In this document: one piece after another, positions 30,324 through 40,338 of the stretch
Layout of the letters: every line of letters begins with the position of its first letter
Position numbering within the stretch: the first letter of the stretch is position 1
NCBI GenBank assembly: GCA_030028905.1
Contig: JALDYZ010000004.1
Span: 62,001-126,000 of the forward strand
Origin: Ferirhizobium litorale
Lineage (GTDB): Bacteria > Pseudomonadota > Alphaproteobacteria > Rhizobiales > Rhizobiaceae
Direction of reading: 5' to 3'
DNA length: 64,000 bases
Translations under genes and position numbers: made by a program
The notes under the pieces: generated by a model
What the model saw: the letters and a program-made list of their open reading frames with translations, nothing else
Database searches by the model: none
What the model was told of the DNA's origin: nothing

Positions 30324-30473
30324 GTTGATAAACTTCATTGCAGCAGGAAAAAAGTCAAGCTCTTTGCCTTCCAATGTCACAACAATTGGCAATTTGGAGG
30401 ATTCCAGATGGGCATCCACTCACGAATTCTCTCCTTCGCTGTTTCGAAAAATCGATAGCAGTGATAAGTAATT

Positions 30474-30485
30474 CGAAGCGCTTTG
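30474..30485. promoter_or_regulatory. LacI-type operator upstream of aglR
   Basis: CGAAGCGCTTTG, one base short of the palindrome at 30312-30323. The centres are 162 bp apart. It ends 56 bp before the aglR start, so autoregulation and looping between the two sites are possible. Confidence 0.7.
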
Positions 30486-30541
30486 AGCACAACATCCCGC
30501 GGCGTAGTGGAATACGGCAGCCGCCCGGAGGACTATATCAC

Positions 30542-31564
30542 GTGAACCTGAAACAACTATCCGAATTGTTGGGCCTTTCCCAGACAACGGTCAGCCGTGC
30601 GCTCAACGGCTATCCGGAGGTCAACCAGGCGACGCGCGAACGCGTTCTCAAGGCGGTCAAGGAAACGGGCTACCGTCCCAACAAGGCGGCACAGCGCCTG
30701 GCGACAGGCAAGGCAGGCTCGATCGGGCTCGTCATGCCGACGGAGACCGGCCACTATTCGGACGTGCACTTCGGCGAGTTCCTGAGCGGACTCGGCGAGG
30801 CAGCGGTGCGGCACGATTTCCACTTCGTCATCATGCCTGCGGATCCGCAGGACGAGATCGGGGCCTTGAGGCGCCTGGCCGCCAGCGGCAATGTCGACGC
30901 GCTCTTTCTTGCCTACATGCGCACGAATGACCCGCGTCTTGCGATGCTGAAGTCGCTGCCGATCCCCTTCCTCGTGCACGGCAGGTCTTTGGGTTCGGAG
31001 CCGGACTATCCCTATCTCGACGTCGACAACGAGCAGGCTTTCCACGATGCGGCAAAGCTACTGCTCCAGCTCGGACACAAGCGCATTGCGCTGATCAACG
31101 GGCCGGAGCACCTCGACTTCGCCATCCGCCGACGCATGGGCCTGGCAACGGCACTCTGCGATAAGGGTCTGATGCTCGGGCCGGAGCATATGCACCATTC
31201 GATCATGACCGACGAACATGGCCAGCTTGCCATGGAGCGTTTCCTGCGACTGCCGGAGCGCCCAACCGGCGTGCTGTGTTCGAGTACGGTGTTGGCACTC
31301 GGCGCCGTCAGGGCGATCAACCAGGCGGGGCTGAAGCTTGGCGAGGACATCTCGCTCATCGCCCACGACGACGTACTGCCGCTGCTGCGTCCGGAAAACT
31401 TCTCGGTTCCGCTCACCACCACCCGATCGTCGCTTCGGGCCGCCGGATCGCGCATCGCCGAGCGGCTGATCGGCAGCCTCCAGCAGAAGGCCGATATGCC
31501 CGAGCAGGAATTGTGGAAGGCGGAACTGATCGTGCGCGCCTCTACCGGGCCCGCGCTGGCATAA
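30542..31564 (+). CDS. aglR: LacI-family regulator of the alpha-glucoside operon
   Basis: A 340-aa LacI/GalR protein. The helix-turn-helix begins almost at the first residue (LKQLSELLGLSQTTVSRAL), followed by the hinge region (YRPNKAAQRLATGK) and a periplasmic-binding-like effector domain from about 60 to 330. The start is GTG 30542 with GGAGG about 10 nt before; starting further upstream would place about 70 residues before the DNA-binding domain. It is divergent from aglE, with two operators in the gap. It is probably a repressor relieved by an alpha-glucoside. Confidence 0.93.
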   Translation: MNLKQLSELLGLSQTTVSRALNGYPEVNQATRERVLKAVKETGYRPNKAAQRLATGKAGSIGLVMPTETGHYSDVHFGEFLSGLGEAAVRHDFHFVIMPADPQDEIGALRRLAASGNVDALFLAYMRTNDPRLAMLKSLPIPFLVHGRSLGSEPDYPYLDVDNEQAFHDAAKLLLQLGHKRIALINGPEHLDFAIRRRMGLATALCDKGLMLGPEHMHHSIMTDEHGQLAMERFLRLPERPTGVLCSSTVLALGAVRAINQAGLKLGEDISLIAHDDVLPLLRPENFSVPLTTTRSSLRAAGSRIAERLIGSLQQKADMPEQELWKAELIVRASTGPALA

Positions 31565-31605
31565 GCCGGCCGGCGACGCTCTGCGCACGACGGGATCCGT
31601 GACGC

Positions 31606-32505
31606 TCAGAACTTGGGAGCGGGACGTCCTGCGGCGCGGTGCGACGCTATCACCGTGTTCGCCATCAGCATGGCGATCGTCATCGGGCCGACTCCACCCG
31701 GAACCGGGGTGATCGTGCTGGCGATCTCTGCGCATTCCCCAAAGGCGACATCGCCCACGAGCTTGCTCTTCCCCTCTCCCCGCTCCGGCGCCGGCACGCG
31801 GTTGATACCGACATCGATCACCGTTGCTCCGGGCTTGACCCAGTCGGCCTTGACCATTTCAGGACGGCCGACTGCGGCGACCAGTATGTCCGCGCTGCGG
31901 CAAACGGCCGGTAAGTCGCGGGTACGGGAATGGGCCGTCGTGACCGTGGCGTTGGCGGCCAGCAGCAGTTGCGCCATCGGCTTGCCGAAGAGATTCGAGC
32001 GGCCGATCACCACTGCATTCAGCCCGGAGAGATCCTCGCCGTGGGTGCGACGCACGAAAACCATGGCGCCGGCCGGGGTGCAGGAGATGAGGCCGGTGTC
32101 GAGGTCGCCGGTCGCGAGCTTGCCGGCATTGACGATGTGCAGCCCGTCGACATCCTTCTCGGGGAGGATGGACTGGATGATCGGCTCCGATTTCAGGTGT
32201 TTGGGCAATGGAAGTTGCACCAGGATGCCGTGGATCGAAGGATCGTTGTTGAGGGTGGCGACCAGTTCGGTCAGATGCTCCTGCGTCGTATCTTCGGGCA
32301 GCGTGTGCTGCACCGACTTGAACCCGCATTCCTTGGCCATCTTGCTCTTTGCATTGACATAGGCGTGGCTCGCCGGATCGTCGCCAACGATCACGACCGC
32401 CAGCCCTGTCGTCACGCCGGTATCAGCTTCGAGATTTGCCGCCGCCGACTTCACGCTATCGATTACCGAAGCGGCCATCTGCTTACCATCAATCACTGTC
32501 GCCAC
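31606..32505 (-). CDS. folD: Bifunctional methylenetetrahydrofolate dehydrogenase/cyclohydrolase
   Basis: Interconverts 5,10-methylene-, methenyl- and 10-formyl-tetrahydrofolate. The 299-aa protein has [18 protein letters not shown] with the catalytic Lys, the QLPLPKH loop and the NADP region [11 protein letters not shown]. It ends with [18 protein letters not shown] 32505 with GGGAG 7 nt upstream gives the usual FolD length; no ATG fits. It is convergent with aglR. Many rhizobia carry more than one folD, so this may be a second copy. Confidence 0.94.
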   Translation of the reverse strand: MATVIDGKQMAASVIDSVKSAAANLEADTGVTTGLAVVIVGDDPASHAYVNAKSKMAKECGFKSVQHTLPEDTTQEHLTELVATLNNDPSIHGILVQLPLPKHLKSEPIIQSILPEKDVDGLHIVNAGKLATGDLDTGLISCTPAGAMVFVRRTHGEDLSGLNAVVIGRSNLFGKPMAQLLLAANATVTTAHSRTRDLPAVCRSADILVAAVGRPEMVKADWVKPGATVIDVGINRVPAPERGEGKSKLVGDVAFGECAEIASTITPVPGGVGPMTIAMLMANTVIASHRAAGRPAPKF

Positions 32506-32642
32506 GTCATTCTCCCGCCTGAAATTCTGTCGACACTGTAGTTTCCCGACGGCCCGGGAAATTGCCTGCCAACGCCCTATGCTGTCTAAAACGGGCAAAT
32601 GCAAGGAGATTTGACGACCGCTCGGGGCGCGGCCGAACCGCC

Positions 32643-33491
32643 TCAGGCGGCGCGATCGATCCCGCTGCCGCCGACGCTCGACGGCTCGGCCGGGCGTTCG
32701 ATCCGTGCGGCAAATACCGGCTCCGGCTCGCCCACCAGGCGGTGCCGCAGCACGTTCAGGAGGAAGGACGGAATGCCGAGCACATAGCGCCGCCAGAGGC
32801 GACGCGGTTCCTGAAGCAGGCGATAAGCCCATTCGAGCCGCAGCTTTCGAACCAGCCTCGGTGCCCGCGGCACGACGCCGGCGACAAAGTCGAACAGTGC
32901 ACCGACGGTCAGGACCAGCCGCGCATGCTCGCGCCCGATATAGCGGTCGACCCATTTCTCCTGGATCGGTGTCCCCATGCCGACGATCAGGACATCGAGT
33001 TTCAGCCGCGCGACCAGGGCGGCCACATCCTTGCTCGCCGCCTCGCCGTGATAGCCATGGGATACCGCGATGAACTCATGCCATGGCGCGTGCGCCCTGA
33101 AGGCCTCGACGGCACGGGCCAGTACAGCGGGACGCGCACCGATCAGCCCGATTCGCCGGCTTTCCACCATGTAGGTCAGAAGCGCCGGAACGAAATCCGT
33201 ACCGTTGAGATTGGCCGGAAATGGCGACCCGTGCATCACTCTTGCGGCGATGTCGACGCCGATGCCATCAGACAGCACGACGTGGCGGCTCAGCACCTCT
33301 CGATAGGCGCCGTCCTTCAGCATCAGGTTGGCGTTGTGGGCGTTGAGGAAGGAAATCACCTTTTGCCCCGACGGCGATCCGGCTTGCGCATCGGCAAAGG
33401 CGAGCGCCTCGTTCCAGTCGAGATCGCTCACCGGCAGGCCAAAGATCGATCGCTGCGGGGGAAGCGACCGCACGGCATGTTCGCCACTCAT
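32643..33491 (-). CDS. WecG/TagA/CpsF-family glycosyltransferase
   Basis: A 282-aa GT26-type transferase that probably adds a sugar to a lipid-linked precursor at the inner face of the membrane. It shows the family core: NAHNANLM and [16 protein letters not shown] near 65-95, [23 protein letters not shown], and [15 protein letters not shown] near 180-195. ATG 33491 fits the family start; the frame is open for about 40 more codons upstream, without a ribosome site. It is a single gene between folD and the flagellar cluster. The polysaccharide it serves (exopolysaccharide or surface antigen) is unknown. Confidence 0.85.
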   Translation of the reverse strand: MSGEHAVRSLPPQRSIFGLPVSDLDWNEALAFADAQAGSPSGQKVISFLNAHNANLMLKDGAYREVLSRHVVLSDGIGVDIAARVMHGSPFPANLNGTDFVPALLTYMVESRRIGLIGARPAVLARAVEAFRAHAPWHEFIAVSHGYHGEAASKDVAALVARLKLDVLIVGMGTPIQEKWVDRYIGREHARLVLTVGALFDFVAGVVPRAPRLVRKLRLEWAYRLLQEPRRLWRRYVLGIPSFLLNVLRHRLVGEPEPVFAARIERPAEPSSVGGSGIDRAA

Positions 33492-33720
33492 GGTGCCCGC
33501 CTCCGCGCGCCGATGCGGCAAGACCACATTCCGAACTGGAGGGAAATTCTCGATCTCACGGGGGAAGCCAGCATTCGCAATCGATACCTTTGAAAATCGG
33601 TTCGAACCTAACAGCAAGGCTTGAAACCGAATTTAAGGGTGACGATCAAAAGCGACGTGATTTCAATACGCTTCGTTAACCTCGGATGTGGCTAACACTG
33701 GGGAATCATGAGATGAAACG

Positions 33721-33744
33721 AAAAATCCGCCCGGGCGGGCGGAT
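33721..33744 (-). terminator. Terminator at the end of the flagellar run
   Basis: Stem ATCCGCC / GGCGGAT with a GC-rich loop; on the minus strand it is followed by a T-run (AAAAA at 33721-33725 on the plus strand). It lies 30 bp after the last flagellar-operon gene. The rest of the gap to the glycosyltransferase gene (33492-33720) shows nothing recognisable beyond scattered TTAAC words. Confidence 0.85.
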
Positions 33745-33773
33745 CGGAATTCGAACGTTGGAACACTCGTCGG

Positions 33774-34286
33774 TCAGTTGACCGCCGCGCCTTCCACGAT
33801 CGTCACAGGCTTCTTGTTGAGCTTCTTGGCATCCGGACTGTTGTTGCGGGTATCATCCTTCGACAGATAGTCCAGCTGTTCCACCAGGACTTCGGTGATG
33901 ACATCACCGCCGAGACGCTTGTTCAGGTCCTGCTTGACCTGGGTACGGAAGCCGTTCAGATCAAAGGCGGAGGTGTTGGCGATGTCGATCACCTTGTTGC
34001 CGATGAGCAATGTGAACAGCTCATCGGTCACCAGGGCATTGAGCGGCAAACTGCCGTCCACCACCTTCTCCTTGTCGATGGTGAAAGAGATTCGGGTCAG
34101 GAAGTAGCCGGCTACCTTGCCGTCGGAAATCACTGGCACGGTGATCATCTCGCCGGGGACAAGCTCGGTGTTCCGGTTCTCGGCCCCCGCCTCCCCGACT
34201 GGCGCCGTCGCCAGGTAGATCGACAGATAGACTGATCCCAGCGTGACGGCGCAAACCCAGAGCCCGGTGAGTACTAGCTTGATCAT
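33774..34286 (-). CDS. Unnamed membrane-anchored protein at the end of the flhA-fliR operon
   Basis: A 170-aa protein with one N-terminal TM or uncleaved signal (IKLVLTGLWVCAVTLGSVYLSIYLA) and a periplasmic remainder. The soluble part has PGEMITVPVISDGKVAGYFLTRISFTIDK-like strands and resembles the overall plan of FliL-type proteins, but it is not FliL, which is at 56609. The start ATG 34286 overlaps the preceding stop by one base (TGATG), so the two are coupled. Conserved position in rhizobial flagellar operons is known to me; function is not. Confidence 0.75.
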   Translation of the reverse strand: MIKLVLTGLWVCAVTLGSVYLSIYLATAPVGEAGAENRNTELVPGEMITVPVISDGKVAGYFLTRISFTIDKEKVVDGSLPLNALVTDELFTLLIGNKVIDIANTSAFDLNGFRTQVKQDLNKRLGGDVITEVLVEQLDYLSKDDTRNNSPDAKKLNKKPVTIVEGAAVN

Positions 34287-34669
34287 CAGGACTCGCAGTA
34301 GCGGAACTGTTCCTCGGAATAGGTGCCGTCACCATCGGCTTCCTGTTCGGCGTTCTTCAACAGGTCGGCGACCGCACGAACCGCCTCCATGTGCGCTTCG
34401 ACGCGACGGGCATTGACGACGAGCTTCTGCTTGAGCTCGTGCATCTGGCCGACATGGGCCGAGGCGAGCTCCTTCGGATCGGTATCGCGTACCAGCATGG
34501 TCAGTTCGTAGAGGCAACGGCTCTTCTGGGCGTTCGACACCTTTAGGTCGAATTCGGGATCGTTGCCGATGCGATTGTTCTCGTTGTCAATGATCATCTC
34601 CAACCGGCCGAGAACGGACTTAATCCGATAATCGTTCGAAGTGACTTCCATGGTAACAGCCCCGTTCAT
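34286..34669 (-). CDS. Unnamed flagellar-operon protein, helical
   Basis: A 127-aa soluble protein, mostly predicted helix with heptad-like spacing (VLGRLEMIIDNENNRIG; HELKQKLVVNARRVEAHMEA in approximate form). It has an acidic C-terminus ending in CES. ATG 34669 overlaps the preceding stop as ATGA, and the next gene overlaps its stop, so it is translated within a tightly coupled run. Size and helicity would suit an export chaperone, for example for FlgJ, hook or flagellin partners. That is an inference; no family is recognised. Confidence 0.72.
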   Translation of the reverse strand: MNGAVTMEVTSNDYRIKSVLGRLEMIIDNENNRIGNDPEFDLKVSNAQKSRCLYELTMLVRDTDPKELASAHVGQMHELKQKLVVNARRVEAHMEAVRAVADLLKNAEQEADGDGTYSEEQFRYCES

Positions 34670-35229
34670 GACTTATCCGTTTTATTTTCGTTATCCGTAT
34701 TGACGCCGAGCACCCGGCGCTCGAACTCCGTAATCATGCTGGTCGCAAGATTTCGATCGTTCCCATCGGCGGATGCATTCGTGCCCTTGTCGCGGGCCCT
34801 GGACAGCTGCTCGGCGAACATCTGCGCGGCGATGCCGATGCCGCCGCTTTTGGACATGACCTGGCCGACCTGCTCGGCCAGCATGCTCTTCCAGATTTCG
34901 CCGGCCGAGCCCTTGCCGTAAATCTCTTCCGAATCGGAAGGCAGCATCGTCTTGACGAAATTCTGCAGCACGACCGCCTCGAACTGCTTGAAGGTCTCCG
35001 GTATCTCGGACGACTTTTCGCGCGCGTGAAGGTTGCCGAGGCCTGCATCGGTCGCAGGGGTGGAGATGCGCTCTATGGCCGCTTCAAAGCCCGCGCCCTT
35101 GTCGGCCAGGCTGGTAGCCGCAAAGGCTGCTCGATTTGCCTTCAGTTTCGCCTGAGCGGCCTGGACATCTGCGGGATCCGCAGCCCGGACGACATCCAGC
35201 ACCAGATCACTTGGAGGTGAAATTGCCAC
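34666..35229 (-). CDS. flgJ: FlgJ-type rod-binding protein without muramidase domain
   Basis: A 187-aa protein containing only the FlgJ N-terminal rod-binding domain (about residues 75-140: FKQFEAVVLQNFVKTMLP, GEIWKSMLAEQVGQVMSKSG, IGIAAQMF). The glucosaminidase half of enterobacterial FlgJ is missing, as usual in alphaproteobacteria. The matching peptidoglycan hydrolase is probably the transglycosylase at 45173. GTG 35229 (GAGG close upstream) gives the best start; ATG choices lie in the untranslated-looking upstream part. The stop overlaps the next gene. Role: capping and assembly of the periplasmic rod. Confidence 0.83.
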   Translation of the reverse strand: MAISPPSDLVLDVVRAADPADVQAAQAKLKANRAAFAATSLADKGAGFEAAIERISTPATDAGLGNLHAREKSSEIPETFKQFEAVVLQNFVKTMLPSDSEEIYGKGSAGEIWKSMLAEQVGQVMSKSGGIGIAAQMFAEQLSRARDKGTNASADGNDRNLATSMITEFERRVLGVNTDNENKTDKS

Positions 35230-35366
35230 GCCTCGTTCCTCTCGACTTGATAGAAATCCTTTATGAACGTCGAAGCTTGCTGGAGGCTGGTGTTCGGCGT
35301 CGACGACTTCAGTTCGATTGTGCCGGCCCACTCCAGGGGGCGCATCATCATCGACAAGAGGCATTC

Positions 35367-35774
35367 TTACTTGCGTGCGCGGGGATCCGGCGTCGCCAGC
35401 TGTTGCTCGAGGAGGTCGTAGATCGCATCGTCTTCCGCCTCGCGATCTTCGAGCATGCGCGCCTCTTTCATGCTGTCTTCCAGCCGCTCAGCCTTGGCGC
35501 GTTCCTTCAGCACCTGTCGCTCGTGGATCAATTGCGCTCCGGCCAGGAGTTGGTCCTGGGCGGTCAGCTTTCCGAAACGTTCGGAATATTGCTGCGCGAA
35601 AAGCCGATGCACCGGCTCCATCGAGCCGATCGCGTCGATAACGCGATCCATCGACTTGCCGACCTCCTCACGCTGCTGGGTGGTGGCAGCGAGTTCTTGC
35701 TCGGCCATCTGTTCGAGATGGCGCTGGACCCCCACCAGCCGCTTCAGTTTCTCCGATCTGGTCGTCGGCGCCAT
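35367..35774 (-). CDS. FliJ-like coiled-coil protein
   Basis: A 135-aa, highly charged, almost wholly helical protein (SEKLKRLVGVQRHLEQMAEQ, LKERAKAERLEDSMKEARML). Length and coiled-coil nature match FliJ, the export chaperone-escort that activates the FliI/FlhA export gate, though identity cannot be settled by eye. ATG 35774 has GGGAG 8 nt upstream. It follows fliR by 10 bp in the flhA-fliR operon. A 137-bp gap separates it from flgJ. Confidence 0.72.
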   Translation of the reverse strand: MAPTTRSEKLKRLVGVQRHLEQMAEQELAATTQQREEVGKSMDRVIDAIGSMEPVHRLFAQQYSERFGKLTAQDQLLAGAQLIHERQVLKERAKAERLEDSMKEARMLEDREAEDDAIYDLLEQQLATPDPRARK

Positions 35775-35784
35775 CCTCGTCTCC

Positions 35785-36537
35785 CTATCGGCCCAGGAAC
35801 ACGGTGGGAAAAGCGTCCGCAAACTGCTGCACCATCACGGCAATCGACAGATAGAGCATGAACAACCCGCCCATCAGGAGATATGGAGTCGAGATGAAGT
35901 AAACCGGAATCTGCGGCGCCAGCTTGTTGATGAGACCGACGGTGACGTTGAATAGCAACCCGTAGAGAATGAAGGGGCTGGCAAGCCTGAGCATGATGAA
36001 GAACGTCGCCGACAGCGTGTCGGTCAGCGTGATCAGCGCCTTCTGCGCATCGACGATGCCGCCGACGGGCATGGCATTGTAGGAATCGATCAACGCCCGG
36101 AAGACCACATGGTGGAAATCGAGCGCAAAAAGAAGCATCAGCCCGGCGAAGCTGATCATGTTGGTCAGCTGGTTTTCGGCAGTATCTTCGATGATGTCGC
36201 CCGAGCCCGGCGCGTTGAAGCCGATCATCATCGCGACTGTCGAGCCGGCGAATTGCAGGCCGAGCGTATAGAATCTGGCGATGAGGCCGAACATGGTGCC
36301 GACGAAGGTCTCGGAAATCACAAGCATGATGTAGCCGTTGCCGGCTGCGGAAACCCTTGGGTAGATCGTATCCCAGAGCAGCGGCAGGACCGCCATCGAG
36401 ACCGCCACCGCAACCATCAGCCGGATGAATGACGGCACGCGCGCCGAGGAAAATCCTGGCAGCACCATGACGCATCCACCCATCCGGCAGAATGCGATGA
36501 ACAGGGCAAGGATGGTGCCCTGCGGATCGGTGATCAT
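35785..36537 (-). CDS. fliR: Flagellar export apparatus protein FliR
   Basis: Inner-membrane export gate component. The 250-aa protein has about six hydrophobic segments and family sequence such as [20 protein letters not shown] and [18 protein letters not shown]. Length is near the usual 250-260 aa. ATG 36537 overlaps the flhA stop as ATGA. With FliP (55875) and FliQ (38801), both in this window, it forms the export channel; FlhB is not in the window. Confidence 0.94.
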   Translation of the reverse strand: MITDPQGTILALFIAFCRMGGCVMVLPGFSSARVPSFIRLMVAVAVSMAVLPLLWDTIYPRVSAAGNGYIMLVISETFVGTMFGLIARFYTLGLQFAGSTVAMMIGFNAPGSGDIIEDTAENQLTNMISFAGLMLLFALDFHHVVFRALIDSYNAMPVGGIVDAQKALITLTDTLSATFFIMLRLASPFILYGLLFNVTVGLINKLAPQIPVYFISTPYLLMGGLFMLYLSIAVMVQQFADAFPTVFLGR

Positions 36538-38621
36538 GAAATCGAGCCCAGGATCTTGATTTCGATTCCCTTGGCGAGTTCGACATGGGAAAGGACGGGC
36601 AAAGTCGCGAAGAGTCGTTCTATGATCATGCGGACATAGGAGCGGGTTTCCGGCGAGGTGACAAGAACGAAAGGCAGTCCGCGGTCCATGAATTCACGGA
36701 TAACTTTGGTCGCCTGCTCGCTGAACTCCTCGAGGCTGCGCGGGTCGATGTCGAACTCGACCACCTCGCCCTTGCCGTCGCGCTTCAGCGCCTGGTGGAA
36801 CACCAGATCCCACTTGCTGCCGAGTCGCAGGACGCGCAGGACGCCATTGTCAGTCAGGTCGCCGCAAAGCTGCTGGGCCATCCGAACGCGAACATGCTCG
36901 ACGATCTGTTCCGTCTTGCGGACATGCGGGGCAAGCTCCGCCACGGCTTCGAGAATGAGGTGCAGGTTGCGGATGGAGACGCGCTCGGCAAGCAGCAGCT
37001 TCAACACTGCCTGCAGGCCGGAATAGGACATGTGCGAGGAGCAGATCTCGTCCGCCAGCTTCTTGTACTCCGGGTCGAGGCGGTCGATCAGCACCTTCAG
37101 GTCCTTGTAGGAAAGAAGCTGCGGCAGGTTGTTCCGGATCACCTCGCTGACATGGGTCAGGACCACCGATACGTTGTCGATCGGGTGGAAGCCCTCGCGC
37201 TTCAGGTCTTCGGCAAAGGTCTCGAGAATCGAGACCGCCGGCATGCCGAAGGCCGGCTCGCGGATCTCGTCGCCGGGGATGCGCGGCTTGCGGCCCGAGC
37301 CGGTGACGACCAGCACCTCGCCGACGCGTAGCGCGTTGGACGCGATCGTCGTGCCATGGATGCGGATCTGATAGGACTTTTCCGGGATGCTGATATCGTC
37401 GGACACCTTGATCTCCGGCACCACGAAGCCGTATTGGGTGGCAAACTTCCGGCGCATCTTGCCGACGCGAAAAGCAAGCTCCTGGTGGGCGCCCAGAAGT
37501 CTGGTCGAGACGAGCTTGCCGAGTGCCAGTTCGATTTCAGCCGTCTTGAGGACGTTCTTGACCGAGTCCTTTTCCTGCTCCTTGGACTGGACGATGTTCT
37601 TCTCTTCCTGCTCGCGCTTTGCCCTGTTCTCGGCCTCAACCTGGCGCGGGATGAACCAGCTGCCGAAGGCCATGATGCCGCCAAGCGCCATGAAGGGAAC
37701 GAGAGGCAAGCCAGGCATCAGCGCGAGGACGGCCATCAATACCGCGGACACCATCAGCGCACGCGGATATCCGCTCAGCTGGTTGACGACGGCCTGATCG
37801 GTCGAACCCGCATTGCCGCCGCGGGTGACGAGAAGACCGGCAGCAAGCGAGACGATCAGGGCCGGTATCTGCGAGACGAGACCATCGCCGACGGAGAGCT
37901 TGACGAAGACATCGGCCGCCTGGCCGAGGTCCATGCCGTGCCGGAAGTAACCGATGATGATGCCGCCGACGATGTTGATCGCGGTGATGATGAGGCCGGC
38001 AATGGCATCGCCGCGAACGAACTTCGAAGCACCGTCCATCGAACCGAAGAAGGAACTTTCGTCTTCCAGTTCCTTGCGGCGACGCTGGGCATCCTTTTCG
38101 TCGATGATGCCCGCCGACAGGTCGGCATCGATCGACATCTGCTTGCCTGGAATAGCGTCCAGGGTAAAGCGCGCGCCAACTTCGGCAATACGCGTCGCGC
38201 CCTTGGTGATGACGATGAAATTCACCACGATGAGAATCAGGAAGACGATCAGGCCGATCACGAAATCGCCGGACATCACCAGGCTGGAGAAGCCGGCGAT
38301 GACGCCGCCGGCCGCGGTGTGTCCTTCGTGTCCGTGCGATAGGATGACGCGGGTCGTGGCGATGTTGAGTGCCAGCCGCGTCATTGTTGCGATCAGAAGG
38401 ATCGTCGGAAAGGACGAAAAATCGAGCGGCCGCTGGATCCACAGCGAAACCATCAGAATGAGCACCGAGAATGCGATCGAGAACGCCAGCCCCATATCGA
38501 TCAGGAACGGCGGTATCGGCAGGAACAGGATGCTGAGAATGATGATGATGCCGAAAGCGAAGCCGACGTCGCGCAGGCTCGGATTGACCTTCGGCAGAGG
38601 GAGTGCAGGTGGTTGCGCCAT
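36534..38621 (-). CDS. flhA: Flagellar export gate protein FlhA
   Basis: Large export gate protein of 695 aa. The N-terminal half has seven to eight TM helices with the FHIPEP signature region [18 protein letters not shown]; the conserved [11 protein letters not shown] follows. The C-terminal cytoplasmic half (from about 360) forms the nonameric ring that docks substrates. Length is normal. A hairpin (38732-38763) in the 179-bp gap after fliQ suggests flhA may start a separate message with fliR and the small genes behind it. Confidence 0.96.
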   Translation of the reverse strand: MAQPPALPLPKVNPSLRDVGFAFGIIIILSILFLPIPPFLIDMGLAFSIAFSVLILMVSLWIQRPLDFSSFPTILLIATMTRLALNIATTRVILSHGHEGHTAAGGVIAGFSSLVMSGDFVIGLIVFLILIVVNFIVITKGATRIAEVGARFTLDAIPGKQMSIDADLSAGIIDEKDAQRRRKELEDESSFFGSMDGASKFVRGDAIAGLIITAINIVGGIIIGYFRHGMDLGQAADVFVKLSVGDGLVSQIPALIVSLAAGLLVTRGGNAGSTDQAVVNQLSGYPRALMVSAVLMAVLALMPGLPLVPFMALGGIMAFGSWFIPRQVEAENRAKREQEEKNIVQSKEQEKDSVKNVLKTAEIELALGKLVSTRLLGAHQELAFRVGKMRRKFATQYGFVVPEIKVSDDISIPEKSYQIRIHGTTIASNALRVGEVLVVTGSGRKPRIPGDEIREPAFGMPAVSILETFAEDLKREGFHPIDNVSVVLTHVSEVIRNNLPQLLSYKDLKVLIDRLDPEYKKLADEICSSHMSYSGLQAVLKLLLAERVSIRNLHLILEAVAELAPHVRKTEQIVEHVRVRMAQQLCGDLTDNGVLRVLRLGSKWDLVFHQALKRDGKGEVVEFDIDPRSLEEFSEQATKVIREFMDRGLPFVLVTSPETRSYVRMIIERLFATLPVLSHVELAKGIEIKILGSIS

Positions 38622-38731
38622 TTCTTTCCCGTCTCTTCATGAGAGGTGCGCGACGGAGCTTGCATCCATCGCACCATTCGAGACGTGGTTAACCCCTGAA
38701 GCTTGCGCGAAAGTGTGGTGCGGGCGGAACG

Positions 38732-38763
38732 CATGTAGCCCGCGGCATTGCGCGGGCTACGTG
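38732..38763 (-). promoter_or_regulatory. Strong hairpin between fliQ and flhA
   Basis: GTAGCCCGCG and CGCGGGCTAC pair perfectly around GCATTG, and three more outer pairs (one G-U) extend the stem to 13 bp. No T-run follows on the minus strand. It may be a processing or attenuation site, or a weak terminator that divides the flgE-fliQ and flhA-fliR messages. Confidence 0.5.
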
Positions 38764-38800
38764 AAGGGAGATGACGCCACAGACTGGGTGCTCGAGAACG

Positions 38801-39067
38801 TCAGAAGCCGGATTGCACCCTCGAAAAGACGAGATTGGTGAACTGGTTGATCTGCGCCCCGACGAAGGGCGCAGAGATGCCGACGGTGATCATGATCGCC
38901 ACGATCTTCGGCACGAAGGTCAGTGTCATTTCCTGAACCTGTGTCAGGGCCTGGATGAATGCGATCGTCACGCCGACGACCATGGCCGCCAGGACCGCCG
39001 GCCCTGAGGCCACAAGGACGGTCCATATTGCCGCCTGGACGATGTCGAGCGCATCAGCTTCATTCAT
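38801..39067 (-). CDS. fliQ: Flagellar export apparatus protein FliQ
   Basis: An 88-aa protein with two TM helices (about 15-37 and 50-72) and the family stretch IQALTQVQEMTLTFVPKI between them. It forms part of the FliPQR export channel. Length is standard (about 89 aa). ATG 39067 overlaps the end of flgD by 8 nt. It is the last gene of the coupled run flgE-flgK-flgL-flaF-flbT-flgD-fliQ. Confidence 0.95.
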   Translation of the reverse strand: MNEADALDIVQAAIWTVLVASGPAVLAAMVVGVTIAFIQALTQVQEMTLTFVPKIVAIMITVGISAPFVGAQINQFTNLVFSRVQSGF

Positions 39068-39524
39068 CGGGAGTGTCTGGCTCCGTTTCGCCAGGTGTTG
39101 CTGGCGTAGTTTCCTTGATCGTTACACCCGGCCCGATGACCAGTTTGTCGCCGGTATCGAGCGTGGCAACGATTCCATCAGTATAGAGCTGAACCGAGGT
39201 AACCACACCCGTTATTTCGCCGTCCTCGCTGGTCACGGTCTTGCCCATCACCGAGCTTGCTTCCTGCAACGACGTGCGCTGCAGCAGGCTTTCGAGATTG
39301 CTGTTGGTCTTGATGGTCTGCTCCACCTGCGAGAAGGTGGCGAGCTGCGCCATCTGCTGCGAGGCATCCATCGGCTCCGTCGGATCCTGGTTCTTGAGCT
39401 GCGCCACCAGGAGCTTCAGGAAGCTCTCGTAGTTGAGCGTCGCGTCCTTGGCGTCGTTCGCCGAATCGGTCGCCGAGACGTCCGGGGTGTAGCCTGTCCT
39501 TGTTGCCGATACGGGATCTACCAC
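39060..39524 (-). CDS. flgD: Flagellar hook capping protein FlgD
   Basis: Hook-cap scaffold protein of 154 aa, shorter than enterobacterial FlgD (about 230), as is common in rhizobia. The N-terminal FlgD domain is clear: [23 protein letters not shown], then [14 protein letters not shown] (quoted in two parts). The C-terminal Tudor/FnIII part is reduced to one strand region ([18 protein letters not shown]) and an acidic tail. The start is GTG 39524, with AAGGAG 8 nt upstream, and overlaps the flbT stop by 7 nt. Confidence 0.93.
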   Translation of the reverse strand: MVDPVSATRTGYTPDVSATDSANDAKDATLNYESFLKLLVAQLKNQDPTEPMDASQQMAQLATFSQVEQTIKTNSNLESLLQRTSLQEASSVMGKTVTSEDGEITGVVTSVQLYTDGIVATLDTGDKLVIGPGVTIKETTPATPGETEPDTPDE

Positions 39525-39964
39525 AGGGCGATCTCCTTGCGGATGTGTTCGACGGTGGCCGGGGCCATTTCCTGATTGTTGAGGATGCGATCCTCGATCG
39601 GGTAGAGAGCCCGGATCGCTTTCAGTGCATCGAAAGCCCTGTCGGAAACGACCAATCCGTCGATGCGCTTCAATTCGGCCAGAACTTCATCATTCTTGAA
39701 GCAGGCAAGCAGCATCGTAACGGACTTGCGGAACAACGTACGAGACTGTTCGGCGCCTTCCGGATTGATGAGGATCATCTGCGCGATGAAGTACAGCTGG
39801 CGCAGCGGGGTATTTGCGTTTTCGGCCTGAAGGACGTGGTTTTCCAGAAGGAACGTCACGTCGTTCATGAACTCAAGCGCAACCTTGCGATCCACTCGCA
39901 GTACCGCTCCGTTGATAAAGATTCTCTCGCCGGACTTGAGCGAAATGCGCAGTGTACTTTTCAT
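39518..39964 (-). CDS. flbT: Flagellin mRNA regulator FlbT
   Basis: Post-transcriptional regulator that, in Caulobacter, binds the 5' leader of flagellin mRNA and promotes its decay until hooks are complete. In some other species it is needed for flagellin production. The 148-aa protein has the family N-terminus [20 protein letters not shown] and [18 protein letters not shown] 39964 overlaps the flaF stop as ATGA. The conserved leaders of the four flagellin genes in this window (51592-55472) are natural candidate targets. Confidence 0.93.
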   Translation of the reverse strand: MKSTLRISLKSGERIFINGAVLRVDRKVALEFMNDVTFLLENHVLQAENANTPLRQLYFIAQMILINPEGAEQSRTLFRKSVTMLLACFKNDEVLAELKRIDGLVVSDRAFDALKAIRALYPIEDRILNNQEMAPATVEHIRKEIALW

Positions 39965-40308
39965 TTAAGGCCATCCCTAATGATGGTGGTTACGTCAATA
40001 ATGCCCTGGAAATTGTCCGACTGCCGTTTCCGGATAAGATCGCATTCCTTCAGGATCCAGATTGCAATCGAGATCAGGTTGGCCCGCAGTTCCGGATCGA
40101 GCTGGTTCTCCGGATCGGAGAGATCCTCTATGAACCGGATCCACAGTCTGCGCGTGTAGAACAGCGCTTCGATGGTAACCGGGGAAAAGCTCGTCTTGGT
40201 GCTTGCTTCCCTCAGCAGTTCAATCGATCGATCGAGGACCTGCCGCTCACGTTCCTTGGCGTCAGCAACGCCATCCTCCATGATCTCGGCGTAGGAAAAC
40301 TGATACAT
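39961..40308 (-). CDS. flaF: Flagellar biosynthesis regulator FlaF
   Basis: A 115-aa helical protein of the FlaF family, needed for flagellin export in Caulobacter, where it acts as a flagellin chaperone or partner of FlbT. The N-terminus is [20 protein letters not shown], and a conserved [15 protein letters not shown] lies in the middle. AAGGATG precedes ATG 40308. It sits between flgL and flbT, the order usual in Rhizobiaceae. Confidence 0.93.
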   Translation of the reverse strand: MYQFSYAEIMEDGVADAKERERQVLDRSIELLREASTKTSFSPVTIEALFYTRRLWIRFIEDLSDPENQLDPELRANLISIAIWILKECDLIRKRQSDNFQGIIDVTTIIRDGLK

Positions 40309-40338
40309 TCATGCATCCTTCATTTGCGCCTCTAGTCA

